Part shown: positions 27,055-34,945 of the stretch, piece after piece
Position numbering within the stretch: the stretch's first letter is position 1
Layout of the letters: every line of letters starts with the position of its first letter
Origin: CAYUVH01 sp964448135
GTDB taxonomy: Bacteria > Verrucomicrobiota > Verrucomicrobiia > Limisphaerales > UBA8199
Length of the DNA: 64,000 nucleotides
Direction of reading: 5' to 3'
Assembly: GCA_964448135.1 (NCBI GenBank)
Contig: CAYUVH010000026.1
Span: forward strand, 1 to 64,000
The notes under the pieces: model-generated
Told to the model about the DNA's origin: nothing
What the model saw: only the letters and a program-made list of their open reading frames with translations
Databases searched by the model: none
Program-made: the position numbers and the translations under genes

Positions 27055-27771
27055 ATGAAGGCCTGCTCATTTCGATTGCCGGACTCGCTCCTTAAGGAGA
27101 TCGAGCGGGAAGCGCGAACGCGACGGGTTGCCAAGGCGGTCGTCGTACGTGAACGCCTGTTTCGGCATTCGTTCTCAGTTGGCAAAAACGCAAAGGCCGC
27201 CCCGGTAAAAACGATGCGTGAATTTCTGGGCGACATTTTGGCGAAAAGCACGAAGACGAAGGTGCCCCCGGGTCCGCCACAATTCCGGTCCCCCAGAAAG
27301 CAAAGGTTGGCCATTCTCATCCGCAACAAAAAGAAACTTTGCTCCTCAGCCCTTGCCCTTTCCCTCACCACGCTCGCCTGCCTCCTGACCGCGTGCGCGA
27401 GCATCGACATCACCACCACGCCCTTCATCGGCGCGCCGCATGTCCCGCCCACCAATCCGGACTCGGTCGTCATTTTGCAATCGGCTCCCAAGCAAACGGA
27501 CACCTATGAACGTCTCGGTGAAATCCGCCTGGATGCCACTTCCAGTCCCGCACCGCCCATCACCGAAATTGAAGCCCGTCTCCGCAAGGAAGCCGCGAAG
27601 CTTGGCGCGGACGCGGTGATCGTCATCCTCGACCGCATCCAGCCGATTGCGGCCTACTATTCCGGCGGCTATCCCGTTCAGAGCCTGAACACTGTGACGG
27701 GCCATCGTTTCATAGGGATCGCCATCAAATACAAGGCGGACGCGGTCAGGCGGCCGCCGCGCGCGGTATGA
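27055..27771 (+). CDS. Lipoprotein joined in frame to an N-terminal ribbon-helix-helix segment
   Basis: One frame of 238 codons covers two unrelated parts. Residues 1-40 (FRLPDSLLKEIEREARTRR, then VVRERL) look like a CopG/RHH antitoxin DNA-binding domain. From about residue 85 there is a full lipoprotein signal, AILIRNKKK followed by LALSLTTLACLLTAC, and a mature domain with ITEIEARLRKEAAKLGADAV, a pattern seen in small periplasmic proteins of unknown role. A TTG at 27307 preceded by AAAGG could start the lipoprotein separately. The most likely reading is a lipoprotein gene whose upstream neighbour, an antitoxin remnant, has lost its stop codon. No PIN toxin accompanies it. Confidence 0.6.
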   Translation: MKACSFRLPDSLLKEIEREARTRRVAKAVVVRERLFRHSFSVGKNAKAAPVKTMREFLGDILAKSTKTKVPPGPPQFRSPRKQRLAILIRNKKKLCSSALALSLTTLACLLTACASIDITTTPFIGAPHVPPTNPDSVVILQSAPKQTDTYERLGEIRLDATSSPAPPITEIEARLRKEAAKLGADAVIVILDRIQPIAAYYSGGYPVQSLNTVTGHRFIGIAIKYKADAVRRPPRAV

Positions 27772-27790
27772 AGTGGATCCTAACTCTTTT

Positions 27791-27899
27791 GGAGCGCGGC
27801 TCTGTGAGCCGCAGCACTCGCAAAGGCGATTCCACCATCCGCATCAATTTGGACACGCTTTACATGCTCTGCCCGCTGCGGCTCATAGAGCCGCGCTCC
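27791..27899. repeat. ~110-bp inverted-repeat element, copy 2
   Basis: Left arm GGAGCGCGGCTCTGTGAGCC at 27791 and right arm GGCTCATAGAGCCGCGCTCC ending at 27899; the middle is unrelated to copy 1. The arms match those of the copies at 14034 and 58912. It lies entirely in the gap between two plus-strand genes. Confidence 0.88.
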
Positions 27900-27982
27900 A
27901 GTAAAAATCCGCTCCTTGACTCGCCCCGGCACACGCGCAATTGTCTGCGAACTGGCAAAGGCAAACGCACCATAATATTGCT

Positions 27983-28630
27983 ATGAAATTTCTACCCTGG
28001 TTGCTCGCGGTCGGTCTGGCGGCGGCGCTCGTCGGCCTCTACCTGTCCGGTCAGAAACAAGCCTCTGACCTCCAGGCCGCCAACGCTGAAGTGCAAAAGC
28101 TTCACGCCGCGGCCGAGGAAGCCAAAAGTGCCGCCCCGCAGGAAAGCGAGGAACTCACGCGCCTGCGCAAGGACAACGCTGAACTGATCCGCCTGCGCGC
28201 CGAGGTCCGCCAGTTGCGCGACGAAAAAACGAAACTCAGCCGCGACGTCCAGACCGCGCAAAATCAGATGGCGGCCGCCCAGCAGCAAGCGCAGGAGAGC
28301 CGCACCCAGGCAGCCAACACCGTTCAGGCGGTCCAAGCGGCGCAGGCGGCGGTCGCCGCCCGACTGGCCAACCCGGCCGGCGGCCCCCCGCAGACTCCCG
28401 AAGCCCAGGCGGCCGCCTGCGCGAACAACCTGCGCTCCATTGACGGCGCCATGCAGCAATGGGCGCTGGAAAAACACAAAACCGCCGGCGCACTCGTCAG
28501 CCTGAACGATCTCAAACCGTATTTTCCCAACGGGAACGTCCCCGCCTGCCCCGCCGGCGGCACCTACACTGTCAACGCCGTCGGCCTCGCGCCCAACTGC
28601 ACCATCCCCGGCCACGTCGTCCCGCACTAA
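27983..28630 (+). CDS. Membrane-anchored coiled-coil protein with pseudopilin-like C-terminal domain
   Basis: A 215-residue protein from ATG 27983. A single helix (residues 3-22) is followed by a long coiled coil (about 28-125; KQASDLQAANAEVQKLH, LRAEVRQLRDEKTKLSRD, then QAAQAAVAARLA). The C-terminal 65 residues, CANNLRSIDGAMQQWALEKH to the CPAGGTYTV block, match the globular tail of verrucomicrobial type IV/II prepilin-like proteins (paired Cys, ALEN/LxxIDxAxxQWA). The prepilin cleavage motif itself is missing. A periplasmic structural role is likely; the exact function is unknown. Confidence 0.7.
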   Translation: MKFLPWLLAVGLAAALVGLYLSGQKQASDLQAANAEVQKLHAAAEEAKSAAPQESEELTRLRKDNAELIRLRAEVRQLRDEKTKLSRDVQTAQNQMAAAQQQAQESRTQAANTVQAVQAAQAAVAARLANPAGGPPQTPEAQAAACANNLRSIDGAMQQWALEKHKTAGALVSLNDLKPYFPNGNVPACPAGGTYTVNAVGLAPNCTIPGHVVPH

Positions 28631-28640
28631 GCCTGGCGAT

Positions 28641-28690
28641 GAAGTTTGGAGCTTGGTAGTTAGCTGGTCTTGGGTGCCTGGTTCTTGGAG
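28641..28690. repeat. TTGG-heptad repeat, variant A
   Basis: A short run of TTGG-centred heptads (GTTTGGAGCTTGG, CTGGTCTTGGG, CTGGTTCTTGGAG) between the coiled-coil gene and transketolase. Similar but longer runs lie at 47072 and 49295. Confidence 0.5.
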
Positions 28691-28780
28691 TTTTTTCACC
28701 TCCGCAACCCGCCTGTAACAATCCAAACACCTCATTTATCTTTTCTTTTGCTGCTCTACGACCTACATTAACCGCCATTC

Positions 28781-30622
28781 ATGAACGATATCGACATAGA
28801 GAGTTTGAAGGGCATTGCCAACCAGCTCCGCATTCATTCGATCGCGGCGACCACTGCGGCGGGCAGCGGGCATCCCACTTCATGCTGCTCGGCGGCGGAC
28901 CTCGTCGCAGCGCTTTTTTTCGCCCACATGCGGTATGACCCAAAGAATCCGCATTACCACAATAACGACCGGCTCATCCTCTCCAAGGGCCACGCCGCGC
29001 CGCTGCTCTATGCCGCCTGGGCCGAAGCCGGGCTGTTTCCGAAGGAAGATTTGCTCAAGCTTCGCCTCATCACCAGCGACCTCGAAGGTCATCCGACCCC
29101 GCGGCTGCCGTTTGCGGATGTCGCGACCGGTTCGCTCGGCCAGGGTTTGAGCGTGGGCGTCGGCATGGCGCTTTGCGCGCGGCTGGACAAGCTGGATTAC
29201 CGCACCTATGTCCTCATGGGCGACGGCGAAATCGCCGAAGGCTCCGTCTGGGAAGCCGCTTCGCTCGCGGGCGTGCAGAAGCTAAACAATCTCATCGCCG
29301 TCGTGGACGTGAATCGCCTTGGCCAGAGCCAGCAGACCGCTTTCGGCCACGACATGTCCGTCTATGAAAAGCGCTTCGCCGCCTTCGGCTGGCGCACGGA
29401 AGTCATTGACGGCCACGACCTCGACGAAATTCTCGAAGTGCTCGCCGCGGTCGGACTTGGCGATCAACCGCTCGCGATTCTGGCCCGCACGGTCAAAGGC
29501 GCCGGCGTTTCCTTCATCCAGGACAAGGACGGCTGGCACGGCAAGGCGCTGTCTGAAGAAGAAGCGGGCCGCGCCATCGCGGAACTGCAGCCGGTAGCCC
29601 GCACCGCGACGGGTCATTCGGTCTCAGCCCCGATCCCCCTGCCCGCGCCGAAAAACGAAGCGCCGTCCGAATATCCCGCGATCAATTACAATCTCGGCGA
29701 CAAGGTCGCCACGCGCGAAGCGTTCGGCAGCGCCCTGCTCCGCATCGGCGAAGCGGACCAACGCATCACCGCCATGGACGGCGACACAAAGAATTCAACC
29801 TTCTCGGAAAAGTTCTTCAAGAAATTCCCGAGCCGCTTTGTCGAGTGTTTCATCGCCGAGCAGAACATGGTCGGTGTGGCCACCGGTTTTGCCGTGCGCG
29901 GCAAGGTGCCGTTCGCCTCGACGTTCGCCTGCTTCCTGACGCGGGCGTTTGACCAGATTCGCGTCGCCGGCATCTCAATGGCCAATGTCAAACTCGCCGG
30001 CTCACATGTCGGCGTCAGCATCGGTGAAGATGGTCCTTCCCAGATGGGCCTTGAAGATCTCGCCATGATGCGCGCGGTGGTCGGCAGCACGGTGCTGTAT
30101 CCCGCCGACGCCGTCGCCGCGGAAAAGCTGGTGGAACAAATGGCCCTGAAAAAAGGTGTCTGCTACCTGCGCACCTCGCGGCCCAAGACACCGGTGATTT
30201 ACCGCAACGATGAACCGTTTCCGATCGGGGGCGCGAAAATCGTCCGCCAGGCCGCAGGCGACAAACTCACGGTCGTCGCCGCGGGTGTGACCCTTTTCGA
30301 AGCCGTCAAAGCCGCCGACGCCCTCAAGGCCGAAGGCATTGGCCTGACGGTCATTGACGCCTACAGCATCAAACCGCTCGCCCGCGACGTCATCAAGAAC
30401 GCCGCGCTCAAGACGAACGGGAAGATCCTGACCGTCGAAGACCATTACACCGAAGGCGGCCTCGGCGACGCGGTCGCCGGCGAGCTGAGCTCCGAAGGCA
30501 TCAAGGTTTACAAGATTGCGGTCACCGAGCTGGCGCGTTCCGGCAAACCCGAGGAACTGCTCGCGAAGTACAGCCTCGACGCCGCCGGCATCATCAAGAA
30601 GGTCAAGTCGCTGGAAGGTTAA
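28781..30622 (+). CDS. tkt: Transketolase
   Basis: A 613-residue cytoplasmic enzyme transferring two-carbon units between sugar phosphates with thiamine diphosphate and Mg2+. Evidence: IRIHSI-type N-terminus with AAGSGHPTSCCSAAD (substrate and cofactor His), GSLGQGLSVGVGMAL, the ThDP motif GDGEIAEGSVWEAASLAGVQKLNNLIAVVDVN, the pyrimidine-domain ECFIAEQNMVGVATGFAVRG with the catalytic Glu, and a C-terminal GKILTVEDHYTEGGLGDAV. It is shorter than E. coli TktA and closer to the compact/eukaryotic-like group. It stands alone, convergent with the holin-like gene. Confidence 0.95.
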   Translation: MNDIDIESLKGIANQLRIHSIAATTAAGSGHPTSCCSAADLVAALFFAHMRYDPKNPHYHNNDRLILSKGHAAPLLYAAWAEAGLFPKEDLLKLRLITSDLEGHPTPRLPFADVATGSLGQGLSVGVGMALCARLDKLDYRTYVLMGDGEIAEGSVWEAASLAGVQKLNNLIAVVDVNRLGQSQQTAFGHDMSVYEKRFAAFGWRTEVIDGHDLDEILEVLAAVGLGDQPLAILARTVKGAGVSFIQDKDGWHGKALSEEEAGRAIAELQPVARTATGHSVSAPIPLPAPKNEAPSEYPAINYNLGDKVATREAFGSALLRIGEADQRITAMDGDTKNSTFSEKFFKKFPSRFVECFIAEQNMVGVATGFAVRGKVPFASTFACFLTRAFDQIRVAGISMANVKLAGSHVGVSIGEDGPSQMGLEDLAMMRAVVGSTVLYPADAVAAEKLVEQMALKKGVCYLRTSRPKTPVIYRNDEPFPIGGAKIVRQAAGDKLTVVAAGVTLFEAVKAADALKAEGIGLTVIDAYSIKPLARDVIKNAALKTNGKILTVEDHYTEGGLGDAVAGELSSEGIKVYKIAVTELARSGKPEELLAKYSLDAAGIIKKVKSLEG

Positions 30623-30703
30623 GCCTTCGGAAGGCGGCTGTGTTCCGTCCTTCGGAACCAGCCGGAATTGCACTTACTGCGGCGGGGCTCCGCCACAGCC
30701 GCC
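30623..30703. terminator. Nested hairpins between convergent genes
   Basis: GCCTTCGGAAGGC (30623-30635) is a perfect hairpin immediately after the transketolase stop; GGCGGCTGTG (30633-30642) pairs with CACAGCCGCC (30694-30703) to enclose it partly, along with GGCGGGGCTCCGCC. It lies between two convergent genes and could terminate both directions. There is no U-tract, so intrinsic termination is uncertain. Confidence 0.5.
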
Positions 30704-30712
30704 GTCCGCTAG

Positions 30713-31135
30713 TTACACATCAATCACCGGCCCGCGGCCGTCGTCATCCGGTGGGCGCTGGCGGACCTTGAGTTTCACCGAGGTGCGATTCACCCCGGTG
30801 AGTGCGCCGAGGATGGTGGAGATGATGCTGATGATCAACGCGCCCCAAAACGCCGGCCAGAAACCGTCCACGTAGAAGTGCGGCTTGAGGAGTGAGCCGA
30901 CGAGGTAAAGCAACCCGGCGTTGATGACGATGATGAACAAGCCCAGCGTAATCAACACCAGCGGCAGCGTGAGGAGCTTCAGGATCGGCCGCAGGAAGGT
31001 GTTGAAAATCCCCAGCAGCAACGCCGCCAGCAGCAAATCCCATCCGTCGCCGTGGTGGATGCCCGTGACGACGGCGGCCGCGACCCACACCGCCAGTGTG
31101 TTGATGAGCCAGCGGGTGAGGAAGATTCGGATCAT
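30713..31135 (-). CDS. Phage-holin-family (four-helix) membrane protein
   Basis: A 140-residue protein with four hydrophobic helices: LINTLAVWVAAAVVTGI, LLLAALLLGIFNTFLRPIL, LPLVLITLGLFIIVINAGLL and FWGALIISIISTILGAL. The motif NTFLRPILKLLTLPLVLITLGLF is diagnostic of the DUF360/mycobacterial four-TMS holin-like family. These are chromosomal proteins of unknown function, not real phage holins. A positively charged tail (KLKVRQRPPDDD) is cytoplasmic. The epimerase gene lies 21 bp upstream on the same strand. Confidence 0.85.
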   Translation of the reverse strand: MIRIFLTRWLINTLAVWVAAAVVTGIHHGDGWDLLLAALLLGIFNTFLRPILKLLTLPLVLITLGLFIIVINAGLLYLVGSLLKPHFYVDGFWPAFWGALIISIISTILGALTGVNRTSVKLKVRQRPPDDDGRGPVIDV

Positions 31136-31156
31136 GGGAAACCGCGTTGCGCGGCG

Positions 31157-32200
31157 TTACTCGACCACGCGTTTGCCCTTCTTGCGGGCGTCAAACTGCT
31201 GCTTGATCCAGGCGTAGGTGGCCTTCAACCCGGTGTCGAGCGGGGTATTCGGTTCCCACTTCAGCATCTTCTTGATGAAGGTGTTGTCGCTGTTGCGGCC
31301 GGCGACCCCGCGGGGCGCGCTCAGATCGTAGGAACGCTTCAGCTTCACGCCGGCGATTTTTTCCACCTTCGAAACCAGCGTGTTGATCGAGACCATCTCG
31401 CTGGAACCGAGGTTGATCGGCGTGGCGATCAGGTCGTCGCTGTGCATGATCATGTCGATGCCTTTGATGCAGTCATCGATATACATGAAGCTGCGCGTCT
31501 GCGAGCCGTCGCCCCAGATGTTGATCGCCAGGTCGCCTTTATCAATCGTCTGAATGACCTTGCGGCAAATCGCGGCCGGCGCCTTCTCGCGACCGCCGTC
31601 CCACGTGCCCCACGGGCCGTAAACGTTGTGGAAGCGCGCGATGGCGGTCTTCATGCCGCGTTCGGCCCAGTATTCCTGGCAGAACATTTCGGAGATCAGT
31701 TTCTCCCAGCCGTAACCGCGCTCGGCCATGGCCGGATACGCGTCGGATTCCTTGAGGGCGGTGACTTTGGCATCCTGCTGGAGGGTGGTGTTGTAGGCGC
31801 AGGCCGAGGAGGAAAAGAAATAGCGGCGCGCGCCGGCCTGGTAGGCGGCCTCGACCATGTGCGTGTTGATGAGCACGCTGCGGAGGCATTCCACGCGAAA
31901 GCGTTCGATGAAGCCCATGCCGCCCATGTCCGCCGCGAGGTTGTAAACTTCCACGGCGCCTTCGCAGGAGCGGTAGCAATTGGCTTCGTTGCTCAGGTCG
32001 AGATGCAGGCATTCCACGCCGGGCACGCGCTGATACCATTCGGGCAGCGGCTTTTTGTCGACCGCGCGGATGCGGGTAAAACCCTTGTTGCGGAAGTGCC
32101 GGGCGAGCGCGCCGCCGATGAATCCGCCGCCGCCGCCGATCACAATCAAATCGTCTTTTTGAAGCTTGGGGTCTTTCTCAACCAGTCGTTTCTTGTCCAT
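31157..32200 (-). CDS. NAD-dependent epimerase, GDP-mannose 3,5-epimerase-like
   Basis: A 347-residue SDR-type epimerase starting at ATG 32200; a longer frame to 32632 exists but overlaps the divergent promoter region. The cofactor loop is GGGGGFIGGALARHF. AADMGGMGFI, the SSSACAY block with the active-site Cys, YGWEK with the catalytic Tyr/Lys, FHNVYGPWGTWDGGREKAPA and RSFMYIDDCIKGI all match plant-type GDP-mannose 3',5'-epimerase. The product would be GDP-L-galactose or a related sugar nucleotide for surface glycans. A gene 190 bp away is divergent (aquaporin). Confidence 0.88.
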   Translation of the reverse strand: MDKKRLVEKDPKLQKDDLIVIGGGGGFIGGALARHFRNKGFTRIRAVDKKPLPEWYQRVPGVECLHLDLSNEANCYRSCEGAVEVYNLAADMGGMGFIERFRVECLRSVLINTHMVEAAYQAGARRYFFSSSACAYNTTLQQDAKVTALKESDAYPAMAERGYGWEKLISEMFCQEYWAERGMKTAIARFHNVYGPWGTWDGGREKAPAAICRKVIQTIDKGDLAINIWGDGSQTRSFMYIDDCIKGIDMIMHSDDLIATPINLGSSEMVSINTLVSKVEKIAGVKLKRSYDLSAPRGVAGRNSDNTFIKKMLKWEPNTPLDTGLKATYAWIKQQFDARKKGKRVVE

Positions 32201-32392
32201 ATTAGCCCGCCATAAATGCCAGAAAGTGCGCTGTGGTGGCGAGATTATTCTAAAACACATCAAGCTTGACGCCCCGCGCCGCCGTTGTGCCATACTGGCG
32301 CATCGCTTGCAGTGCCTCCGGCCGTCCGGATCGCGCCTGGCTGTCGCTAATGATTCGGAACACCGAAATTCGGCAGAGCAAGATCCCATACT

Positions 32393-33025
32393 ATGAACAA
32401 ATACTTCGTTGAATTCATCGGCACCTTCTTCCTCGTTTTCACCGTCGGCATGGCGGTCATCGCGCCGGGCTTGAGCAATTTCGCCCCGATCGCCATCGGT
32501 TCGGTGCTGATGGTCATGATTTACGCGGGCGGCCACATCTCCGGCGGCCATTTCAATCCCGCCGTGACCATCGCTGTATGGCTGCGCGGCAAATGTCCGA
32601 CCTCGGATGTTCCCGGCTACATCGCCTCGCAAATCGTGGCGGGGGTGGTGGCTGCCGTGGCCGCGCTCTATTTGAAGGGGAATCCGGAATTGAAGGCCGA
32701 CGACTTGAAAATCGGTCCGTCGCTGCTCGCCGAATTCGTCGGCACCTTTGCCCTCTGCTGGGTCGTCCTCAACGTGGCCACCTCAAAAGGCACCTCCGGC
32801 AACTCGAATTACGGCCTGGCCATCGGCTTCACCGTCACGGCCATGGCCTATGCGGTCGGCAGCATTTCAGGTGGCGCTTTCAATCCGGCGGTCGCGGTCG
32901 GCGCCGCCGTCATGCATTTGATCAACGGCTCGAACCTCTGGATCCATCTCGTCGCCGACTTCGCCGGCAGCGTGGCCGCGGCCTTTGCTTTCAAGGCGCT
33001 GAGCACCGAGGACCGCGCCGCTTGA
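32393..33025 (+). CDS. Aquaporin, MIP family channel
   Basis: A 210-residue channel with six helices and the two half-helix NPA motifs, GGHFNPAVTIAVW (about residue 60) and GGAFNPAVAVGAA (about residue 165). AEFIGTFFLVF and AEFVGTFALCW, the two duplicated N-terminal helices, are clear. The short length and lack of a GlpF-type insertion favour an AqpZ-like water channel, although the selectivity filter was not assigned. Its stop overlaps the start of the AMMECR1 gene. Confidence 0.93.
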   Translation: MNKYFVEFIGTFFLVFTVGMAVIAPGLSNFAPIAIGSVLMVMIYAGGHISGGHFNPAVTIAVWLRGKCPTSDVPGYIASQIVAGVVAAVAALYLKGNPELKADDLKIGPSLLAEFVGTFALCWVVLNVATSKGTSGNSNYGLAIGFTVTAMAYAVGSISGGAFNPAVAVGAAVMHLINGSNLWIHLVADFAGSVAAAFAFKALSTEDRAA

Positions 33026-33609
33026 GTGATTCGCCGGCTTCGGGGTTGCTGGGACCGGTCGCCGGTCGGCAGCTCCTCGAACTGGCCCGGCAATCTCTGG
33101 TGGCCGCTGTCCGTGAGGGCGCTCCGCCCGAAATCGATCCCACAACGGCGCCTCCGTGGTTGGGGCGAATCCGCGGTTGTTTCATCACCCTGACGAAGCA
33201 AGGCGAGCTTCGCGGCTGCGTCGGCCAGGTAATGCCCCTCCATCCCCTGGGCGAGGCGGTCATCAAAGCCGCCCGCAGCGCTGCCTTGCGCGATTCCCGT
33301 TTCTCCGCCGTTGAGCCGGGCGAACTTCCGCAAATCCGGATCGAAGTCAGCGTCCTCACCGAACCCGGCGAACTAAACGCCCCTTCACCCGAAGCTCTCC
33401 TCGGCCAACTGCGCCCCGGCGAAGACGGCGTCGTGCTGCGCGTCGGCTCGCAAGTGTCCACCTTCCTTCCGAAAGTTTGGGATCATCTCCCGGACAAGGT
33501 GGACTTCCTGAACCGCCTTGCCCAAAAAGCCGGCTGCGCCGCCGACGCATGGCGCCAGCCCGGCGCTTCGATTTCGATTTACCAGGCGGAATCCTTCAGC
33601 GAGGGGTGA
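33022..33609 (+). CDS. AMMECR1 domain protein (AmmeMemoRadiSam system protein A)
   Basis: A 195-residue protein. A TTG at 33022 overlaps the aquaporin stop (TTGA), the only start that leaves a normal N-terminus, so translation is coupled. The core LGRIRGCFITLTKQGELRGC, then VGQVMPLHPLGEAV, RFSAVEPGELPQIRIEVSVL and VWDHLPDKVDFLNRLAQKAG match AMMECR1, including the invariant LRGCVG. These proteins are usually encoded with MEMO1 and a radical-SAM partner; neither is in this window. Function unknown. Confidence 0.88.
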   Translation: MSDSPASGLLGPVAGRQLLELARQSLVAAVREGAPPEIDPTTAPPWLGRIRGCFITLTKQGELRGCVGQVMPLHPLGEAVIKAARSAALRDSRFSAVEPGELPQIRIEVSVLTEPGELNAPSPEALLGQLRPGEDGVVLRVGSQVSTFLPKVWDHLPDKVDFLNRLAQKAGCAADAWRQPGASISIYQAESFSEG

Positions 33610-33742
33610 AATCTTAACGGGGTGGGGCGAGCGTACTCGCGAGCCAGCCAGTCTCCCAAGCTTCTGGTCCCGCCGCTCGCTGTTTCTTTGACCCCGCCAC
33701 CCTCCTGGGCTTTAATGTGCCGAATTACAGAGTGGTGGATCC

Positions 33743-34945
33743 ATGGCTGACACGCACCAGACACTCGAACCGTTGCCTTATCACGTCGAGCTGAGGGACT
33801 ATCTCAAATCGCAGGAACGCGATCTGTGGAATTGGTTTGCCTCCGCCCGCGCACAGGCCGATTACACCGAGAGCCTGCGGATGGCCCTCCTCAAATCCAC
33901 CTACCGCCTGGACCCGCAGGGCCACCCGGAAATTTATGCCGGCGTCGAAGAAGTAAAATCACGCCTCGGCCTCGAGATCCCCATCACGCTCTACCAGGCG
34001 CAAACTTCCCCCCAGCCCAACGCCGCGCTCTACTTCATCCCCGGCGAAGGCCACGTCGTTTTCTCCGGTCCCCTCCTGACCCTGCTCAACGCGGGCGAAA
34101 TCAATTCCGTGCTCGGGCACGAACTGGCCCACTACCACCTCTGGCAATGGGAGAACGGCGAACTTCACATCGCCGACCGGCTCATCCAGGCGGTGGCAGG
34201 GGATTTTCGCGCGGCCGAAAGCCACGAGCAAACTGCGCGGCGCTTCCAACTTTACACCGAGATTTTTGCCGACCGCGGCTCCCTGCGCGCGACCGGAGAT
34301 CTTCACCCTGTCATCGCCAGCCTCGTCAAAATTGAAACCGGCCTCGGCCAAGTGAGCGCGGCTGCGTATTTGAAGCAGGCCGAGGAGATCTTTTCGAAGG
34401 ATCACGTGACGACGGAAGGTTTGTCGCATCCGGAGATATTCATTCGCACGCGCGCCCTCTCGCTCTGGCACGAAAAGTCGGACGAAGCGCACGGGCCGAT
34501 CGTCCGCATGATCGAGGGCGCGGAGAAGTTCAGCGAACTCGATTTGCTCGCGCAGAAACGCGTCGCGAGCCGGACGCGCGAATTGCTCCGGCATTTTCTA
34601 AAACCCCGCTGGCTTCAAACTCCGGCCTTACTCGCCCACGCGAAATTCTTCTTCGAGGATTTTCAACCGGCCAGCCCAGCCACCACGTCCACTCTGGAAA
34701 ACCTTGAAAACGCCGACACCGGCCTGCGCGAGTATTTCTGTTACGTGCTGCTGGATTTCGTCACCGCCGATCCCGAGTTGGAAGACCTTCCACTCGCTGC
34801 CGCGCTCGATTTCAGCCGCGGTCTGGGCCTCGACGCGCAATTCGAGAAACTCGCCGCCCGCGAACTGAAACTGAAAGTACGCGACGTCCGCAAACTCAAG
34901 GACCAGGCGCCGGAGATGCTCGCCAAAGCGGAGGCGGACCAATGA
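33743..34945 (+). CDS. M48-type zinc metallopeptidase, coupled to the giant helicase
   Basis: A 400-residue protein without signal peptide or membrane helix, hence probably cytoplasmic. The zinc motif GHELAHYHLW (His126, Glu127, His130) and a downstream ligand motif YTEIFADRG with Glu/Asp spacing typical of M48 (ExxxAD) are intact. FSGPLLTLLNAGEINSVLGHE is the usual preceding helix. The C-terminal 170 residues are helical and unassigned. Its TGA overlaps the ATG of the 1852-residue protein (ATGA at 34942-34945), so the two are translated together at a fixed ratio. Membrane-free M48 peptidases beside large nucleic-acid helicases are unusual; a proteolytic activation or effector role is plausible but unproven. 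Confidence 0.82.
   Translation: MADTHQTLEPLPYHVELRDYLKSQERDLWNWFASARAQADYTESLRMALLKSTYRLDPQGHPEIYAGVEEVKSRLGLEIPITLYQAQTSPQPNAALYFIPGEGHVVFSGPLLTLLNAGEINSVLGHELAHYHLWQWENGELHIADRLIQAVAGDFRAAESHEQTARRFQLYTEIFADRGSLRATGDLHPVIASLVKIETGLGQVSAAAYLKQAEEIFSKDHVTTEGLSHPEIFIRTRALSLWHEKSDEAHGPIVRMIEGAEKFSELDLLAQKRVASRTRELLRHFLKPRWLQTPALLAHAKFFFEDFQPASPATTSTLENLENADTGLREYFCYVLLDFVTADPELEDLPLAAALDFSRGLGLDAQFEKLAARELKLKVRDVRKLKDQAPEMLAKAEADQ

Noticed and set aside
30713..31135. Prophage remnant from a holin
   Set aside because: The DUF360 holin-like family is chromosomal; no phage structural, lysis or integrase genes are near.
32201..32632. N-terminal extension of the epimerase frame
   Set aside because: Composition is unlike the enzyme and it would overlap the aquaporin promoter region and coding sequence; ATG 32200 gives the normal family start.
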